Positions 48,086 through 64,000 of a DNA stretch of 64,000 bases are shown here, piece after piece (positions within the stretch are counted from its first letter, which is position 1; each line of letters starts with the position of its first letter). The notes beneath the pieces are model-generated. The model was given only the letters and a program-made list of their open reading frames with translations. It had not been told where the DNA came from and made no database searches. This DNA is from Acanthaster planci (taxonomy: Eukaryota > Echinodermata > Asteroidea > Valvatida > Acanthasteridae): assembly GCF_001949145.1 (NCBI RefSeq), contig NW_019091356.1, positions 2,212,612-2,276,611 of the forward strand, written 5' to 3'. The position numbers and the translations under genes were made by a program.

Positions 48086-48091
48086 TTTATT
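48086..48091 (-). terminator. DPP8/DPP9: Candidate DPP8/9 polyadenylation signal
   Basis: AATAAA on the minus strand, about 1.1 kb beyond the DPP8/9 stop. It is the first such hexamer I noticed downstream. Weak without transcript support. Confidence 0.3.
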
Positions 48092-49212
48092 TCATTAATG
48101 ACTCTTTTTTACCCGAGCAGCCTAAAACAAACGACACAGCTTCGGTAAAGCTTCATGCTTCAGGGAACAGAACCAATAACTTGCTAGCACCGATCAGAAA
48201 TGTACAAACACATGATGCCACAATCGCGTCAATTGTCATCACTGTATCCGTAATATCCAATATCACAGGCGATCCCTTCCAGATCAATATTCTTCCAACT
48301 GCTCAACCGTCATCCTTCCGTCCCTTCTTCAATACTGATGTTGGCTGAATACAGTGCCAGTGATTAATATCCAAACAGCATTAAGACAGAAGCATTTTTA
48401 GGCATTTCATAAACATTTCAACAGTTTACATTATGTACAAGTCTCGGTAAACAGTTTTATAATGTACCATTTTTTTTTAAGATAACGATACCACAGCTCT
48501 CTTGAAACCCGTGAGTTAGTCTAGCTTCCTGTTACAAGTAGAAAAGGGAATTCAGAAAAGCCCTTAATACTACAAATAAAACAGTTGGAAAAAACGTAGA
48601 AGAAAAACTGTTAAAAAAAAGTACGGGTAACAGTTACAGCAGAACAAAGATCCAAGGTCTAATCTATGAGATTAGCAGGTCAGGACACCACCCTGAGTCA
48701 AACACTAAGTCACAAGCCTTCACACGTGTAGACAAGACCACCTCTTCCTATCCAACTGGTTGATGATTCCTTCCACAAGCCCAACAGAGAGAACTGATTT
48801 TTTGCACATTCACAGAAGGAACAAACGTCTCATTAGCGTTGTTTGGCTTATCTTCACTGCGAACCGATGGCAAAAATAATACTCTACAAATACTTTTAAA
48901 ATTTCTTACATCTAAAAAAAAACACAGAAATGTCTCCCTCTTGGAGAAAAATCTCTTTCTGATAAAAAAACGTGTATCTTTCAGAAAGTAACCGGGAACC
49001 TCGTCATTTTTCCCCCTTGTTTTTGGTCAGGAAATGTACTTGGTTTCAGAGCCCAAAGTTGTTGATTTCTGTGTACAAAAAGCAGCATGGTGACAAACTG
49101 CATTAGTTGGGTCCTTGTGCTGTGATCCCTTCAGGCCTAGGGTTCCTCAAGCAAAGCATGTCCTTCAAGCCATCCTCCCCCTCAAGTTGTGTCCCCGCCC
49201 CCCTCCCCCTTG

Positions 49213-58747
<9,535 letters not shown>

Positions 58748-60666
58748 GGCTTATTACTGTCTGGACGATGAGCAAAGCCTTGAATATCAAAAGTAAAGTC
58801 TATCGGGAAAGGCAAAATCAAAGATGTTACTGAAAATAATTTTTTCAAATGTGTACTTGTTCTTGCTACAACTTTGCCTTTTGCTGGGAAATCTATGAAT
58901 GAATGGGACACGAATGAGAGCAATAAAGAGACATGAGTTTGCTTAACTTCAAAGGAAAGGTAAATCAATAAATCATTTTCCGATTATCCAAATCAAATTT
59001 TATTAAAACCTTGCTCTTTTAAGACCAAACTGTCAACATGTAGGGTGATTTGACAAGCGGACAGTGACAAGTCAAAGACGTTTGTGGTCGTTTTTCATAC
59101 ACTAGCCTCCGTGTCAGGAACACAGTTGTCTTTAAGATATCTAGCATCAACTCATGTTAGTAAGACTACAAGATACGATACAGAAATTGTGTGAAAGTAC
59201 ACATTACAATTAAAAAAATTACCTTTTTAATATCACCACAGATCCTGATCACAACCTACTTCTTCCTTTTTGCTGCCGGTCTTCTTTTGATTGAGGGCGC
59301 TATAACGATATCGCAAAGAAAAGAGATCCACCATTTTCTAAATTTACTTTTCACCCACATCGGCTACCTTACTCTACAACAACTGTTTGTTGATATAACG
59401 ATCGTATAGACTGCAAGCTACGTTAAGAATACGTTTTGAATATTAAATAGCAGTAAATTAACAAAACATTGCTTGGCAAAAATGTACATGGTCTGGGGGA
59501 CAAATTAATTAAGCTGGTGTCTAAAGCCGATAAATCTAGGAATCTGAGGTTTGATAAATAGTGACGTTCAGCTGACTCCAACCAGTCTGGTGCTTACACG
59601 AAGGCTCTAGATTACGATCATATATTTAGTTGCAGGGTCAACAACCAGATCTCCCGTAGGTTTTATTTTAACCTGCTAAACATTCGAGGTGGTGGTGGTG
59701 CAGGAACGCAGCTAAAACGCAATTTCTTCTTGTGCTTTCACTCAAGAAAATTGAGAAATGTGAAGAAACACTTGTAAGTACAAGCATGGTACATATGCTA
59801 CAAGCAGCATCAGTATCACATTCGTGCATTTCACTTGACTTTAACTTGAACTTGAAGTTTCTGGTCACTAGGGACATGACCTGATCATGGCGGAGTAACG
59901 TTAGTATATGGAAATGTAACAATTTTCTGCGGCGCCTTCCATTTTGGCGCAGTTTGTGTCAGTGCAGTTCACTTTATTTTCCACCTAATATTACTCTATA
60001 GAAACAGTTTCATGTAGCCTTTGCCTGCTGCAGCCCCGTGAGAAAGAAATTAATCATTACTTAAATAGTTCATTAGTAATTTACTTTTATATTTGTGCAT
60101 CAACAACAAGGCTCAGCAGGGGGGGGGGGAGGAGTTTGGACCATCAGGCATCATGTTGGCTATAACATCCGTGACTATATATAATCACCAGTTCCCTAAT
60201 TTGGCTACCTAAATGACACTGAATTTTGGTCATGTTGGTAGCCTAAGGCTAAGATTTCAGTGGCAAAATTAGTGACCTGATGTCTCTGTTGCTTCTAGCT
60301 TGGTTGGAAAACTAGGCCTAGTAGAAGCCCATGGAAAAATAAAGTAATTTTTTACATTGGTCATTTTCATATTATCATGATGATGTATCTTTGGAAAACC
60401 TATTCCTAGATCTACAGGGTCCATCATCACACCGTACGTGCTCTGACGAATTACAGGATTCATTGGAGTGTTGCATAACTACAAACCATGTAGTTCTAGG
60501 TGTAGGCAAAACCAGCAAATCATCACAGATTGACAGGCACAAAGCATGACTAGTCTGTGTATCTTCAACCCTGCTTACGTGCCATTTTTAACTTCCAGAT
60601 ATCTCAACTCCCATAGCTTTTATTCTAACGTGATATCAACATCTGTCTCCATGACGAGGAGAAGCC
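58748..60666. promoter_or_regulatory. Shared head-to-head upstream region of DPP8/9 and BLOC1S6
   Basis: 1.9 kb separates the two start codons and contains no supported coding exon. No TATA box stands out. YY1-like words ATGGCGG (59887-59893) and CCATTTT in a GC-rich patch (59929-59950) suggest a TATA-less promoter near 59.9 kb, possibly bidirectional. Transcription start sites cannot be placed from sequence alone. Confidence 0.35.
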
Positions 60667-63600
60667 ATGGATGAAAGCAAGCCTTCGCCTCCCGCGTCTA
60701 CAGCATGTGATGAAGCGTGCCTCAAAGATACAGGAGGTGACACTTCACCATCAGGAAAAGGACCAAACGGCGAATCAGCAAAGAGAAGCAGCACGAACCA
60801 GAGCAATGAAACAATGACCACAAAGGACTCTGGAAAAAATAAGCCAAGGGAAGACGTGGTGGGAGAACTATGCAAAGATGGAATTACAGAAGCAGAAGAT
60901 AAAAACTCCGAAGAGACAGTCCATCCATTAAATGAACCAGGTACACATCTAGTTTAGAAGCGACATTTACACGTACATATATATACAGTCTTTTTGTGTT
61001 GAACCCTTTAACACTGCTCTAAATCTGCCGAAATCCTGGCTGTGATTAGTGTTCTGATTTCGTTTGAGGCGGTTCAGTTTTGATGTAACATTTTACTTTG
61101 ATAGCCAAATGTTTAACGCCAGATTGTGCCCATTCTTCTTCCTGTAGCATCAAAATTTGAAATAGAAAGCTACATAATTCCTAAAGATGGCAGTGGCTAA
61201 TTTTTCGAAATTTACATCTCACGAAGTATTTAATGCAGTTGTGAAGTGGTTGTAAGTTTAGGATAAGACTCATCATTGACATGTTCACAACATGTTTCCC
61301 TGACGTCATTTCTTGCAGAAGGAAAGGTAACGAAGCCAGCAGCGCCTGAACAAGACGTCTTGCCAGTTGACGACAGCATCATCGAGAAGCTTACCATGGG
61401 CTTTCTTCAGACCTTCCTTCCCCAAGCAGAGTACTCCAATGCAGTCCTGGACGAACTCATGTGAGTGACTTGACTTGAAGGCTTAGTTCTTGAACTCAAA
61501 TGAAGGAAATGATTACCAGCGAGCCCGATTGTCCCAAACCCCAAAGTTGGAACTTTGGATAGTCTCAGAAAAAAGATTAAGGGTGCACGAAGACATTGGA
61601 AAGGACACGAAGGGGCACTATGCCACACCGAGATACTTAATGATGAGTACCAAAATCGCTGCAGTTTGTTCAAGGTATGAAGCAGTTGGTGAACATTGGA
61701 TAGGTTTTCCAGACTTAACCAACGAGACGGTGTCGTGTAGGATAGTCAACATCAGCAGCGTAAAGTGAGATGTTGGGAGCTAGCCCCAAAGAAGAATGCC
61801 CCTGTTGGATCTCAGGGTAACTGATGGGTTAAATTCTGATGCACTGCCGAAAAAAAAAAGGTTTCTCATTTTGACAGATGTTGCACACTTGCATTGAAGA
61901 TTTCAGGCCCATGTGCTGTGTGGGGTCCGGGTTAATCTGCTGGCTGTTCTTGAGCAGAGAAAGTTTGACGAGGGGTGCTCAGTTTGTTACTTCTGTTTGT
62001 GCCTTGGGAATTTGCAAGTAGGCAGACTACTTTGCAAATGATTTCCCGTCGGTGTCATTTGGGTACTTAGTTCCCCTTGTGTTTGCCTGGCAGGAGAAAT
62101 CAGCGAGTTCTGATCGAAACATTGGAGCAGGAGAACGCCAAATTCAAGGAGAACAAGATGATGTCAGAGCTTTCCGAACTGGTTTGTCAATTTTTTTTTT
62201 TTTTTTGACGTGCAGAATTTCTCAACCCTGTTTCCATCATTCAGTAAACGAATCCTTCACCGGAGTCAGGTTAGCATCAGATTTTCTTTCTTTCGACCAA
62301 GACATTTTTTCTTCAAAATCTCCCTAAATCCATGAAATTCCACACTGCGCAGTAACCCAATCGTGAATTCATTATACTTGTGCATAGTTTAAGAACCAAG
62401 TCAATTGGAAAGCAATGGTGCTAAACCATACAAATCCAGTTGTCTGATTAGGAAGGCATGTTTGATATTTTTGATGACACTTCTCCCGTTTTAATCAGAC
62501 GTGGATCAGGTTTCCCAGCATCGACAGCAACGGTATCACCACTTTTTACAATACAGATTATTTATTAAAATTAAACCTCTCCTTTCGTCCATCTGTTTTC
62601 AATTATGTTGTAAGAATCCACTCCCATCGGCATGCAAGTAAATGCGCGTTTGACATGGAGCACGCTGAGTACGCCTAACTAATTTGTTCTGGCATGTATG
62701 CTCATTGTGTACAAGCAGAACCTGTCTTTCTTTTCGCCGACTGGAGGCGCACTTCAGCTCGGGGGGCGGTTTGCCCCATGGAGTCTGTTTTGGTCCTAGT
62801 CTTAGTTCTTAGCAAAAATCTAAAAGTTCTTTTCCTAGGAGTCCCCTATTTACCAGTCCTTCTGTTATTTTGAGTACTGAAAGATATCTTTGCTAAAGTC
62901 TTCTTGATTGTTTTCAAACTCTTTTCAGATGACAGAGGCCAAAAAATATCACAGCAAGTTGGTCCACTTGCGGAAAGAGATGATGTCCCTTCATGATAAG
63001 TCAACCAAATTGAAGGTACGCCCCCTCCAAAAAAATAAATAAATAAGTGAAGTTGGCGAGAAGAAGAGAAAAAAACTCTTTCAGATCTTCACATATTAAT
63101 ATCCCAATATTTTGAACGCATCTTTCCGATGAAAAATAAGGCGATCAGTTTTACTCAAGCTCAAAGGTCATTGAAATTTTCTGTTTCGAATTTGTCCGTC
63201 CTTGAAGTGTGGATTGTTCTTGCTTTCACTCTGCATGCACCAAATCCAATTGTCCTTTAAGTCTCTGCTGTGGGTACAATTGTTCACACAGTCTGGAAAT
63301 TAGGTCAATCAATCAAAGATATATCTGTGTCCAGAATTGGCCTTATTTACTAGTCGGCCATTATTTAATTGAAAGCGAGGTTAACGTTTTGGTTTATTTT
63401 AGCACCCAAGACTAAAAATGAACGGACTGAAATAAAGCTTCGTTTACAAATTCATGTCATTTATGTTGATTGTAAAATTGAAAATTTGTGATTTATCATA
63501 TGGAAAACTTTGAAGTCACATTTTGAATAAAAATGAAAGTGAGGCATGGAATCCCAAATTGTCTGCCACCACTCTTTGCAACAGATTACAGTGAATGGGA

Positions 63601-63800
63601 CAGTTTAAGGGAACATGGTCAAAATGGCTTCCTTGTGAATAACATCTATTGTGCCTCCCCTTTTTTTTTTGTAGAAGAGAGCAGTCAAGCTGCAGCACCA
63701 CAAGATGAAGCTGAACCTGCAGAAGGAGCAGCAGCGGGAACGGGAGATGGAGCAGGAGAAACACCTCATTGCAAAGCCCGCCACCAAGAAAACTCCTTGA
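60667..63800 (+). CDS. BLOC1S6: BLOC-1 subunit 6 (pallidin), complete
   Basis: Exons 60667-60940, 61319-61460, 62094-62181, 62929-63015 and 63675-63800 join in phase to 717 nt, 238 aa, ending KPATKKTP. Human pallidin is 172 aa; the extra length is a low-complexity, Ser/Glu/Lys-rich N-terminal exon of about 91 residues. From residue ~110 the family signature is continuous: EKLTMGFLQTFLPQ, NQRVLIETLEQENAKFKE, EAKKYHSKLVHLRKEMMSLH and a long basic-acidic coiled coil with KEQQREREMEQEK. The protein is a cytosolic subunit of BLOC-1, which sorts cargo from endosomes to lysosome-related organelles and binds syntaxin-13 in mammals. The start ATG has a good context (GAAGCCATGG). It is divergently arranged with DPP8/9. 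Confidence 0.95.
63336..63650 (+). repeat. Undescribed ~300-bp dispersed repeat, copy 2
   Basis: Partner of the copy at 52844-53144. It lies in the last intron of BLOC1S6 and ends about 25 bp before the exon 5 acceptor (T-run then GTAG). Confidence 0.65.
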
Positions 63801-64000
63801 AAGAGGACACGACAGTAGTGTCACAGACCCACCAAGGCCATGTCTCGAGATTTGCTTCTGGAGCTATGGCTACGTCTCTGTGTATTTTCCATTGTGCAAA
63901 GACTTAGACCTAGCTCTAGACAACAGATTAAGATAGAAATTGGTGAAGCAGAGAAAATCATTGCTTAGCAGAAAGAGGCTACCAGCCAAAGTGTCGTGCA

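Overview
This is a eukaryotic nuclear window: spliced genes with GT-AG introns, long introns, SINE- and MITE-like repeats and three assembly gaps (4880-5067, 41186-41734, 56229-56545). The dense introns, many TACATG runs, repeated TAGGCCTA-type words and intact single-copy LHFPL2, DPP8/9 and BLOC1S6 genes suggest a marine invertebrate deuterostome, most likely an echinoderm. That placement is inference.

Region 1 (68-21581, all minus strand) is a tandem array of three paralogous secreted-protein genes, here called C, B and A in transcription order. Each begins with its own signal-peptide exon ending in phase 1. Each then carries one or more copies of a ~140-residue domain that I cannot assign to a named family. 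Its landmarks are G-[TQS]-G-L-W, then VGC, a Y-x-C about 8 residues later, F-x-K-G-D/x-x-P-x-P-D/S-F, and a closing pair of cysteines. Gene C (16081-21581) reads from start to stop, about 761 aa with five domains. Gene B (12222-14198) encodes two domains. Gene A (68-8199, running off the left edge) has two Kazal inhibitor modules before its domain.

Region 2 (about 22-48 kb) holds one plus-strand gene, a four-membrane-span LHFPL2 orthologue with coding exons 31158-31644 and 39227-39483, surrounded by long non-coding sequence with a hAT-type MITE, other foldback elements and a candidate upstream exon.

Region 3 (about 48-64 kb) holds a complete 16-coding-exon DPP8/DPP9 serine peptidase gene on the minus strand (848 aa, catalytic Ser715/Asp793/His825) and, head to head with it, a complete five-exon BLOC1S6 (pallidin) gene on the plus strand (238 aa). 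The two start codons are 1.9 kb apart. A tRNA-derived SINE lies at the acceptor of DPP8/9 exon 11, and an undescribed ~300-bp dispersed repeat occurs in introns of both genes.

The most novel content is the three-gene array of the unnamed domain. Exons were built by hand from splice signals, reading phase and internal similarity. No transcript or database evidence was available.
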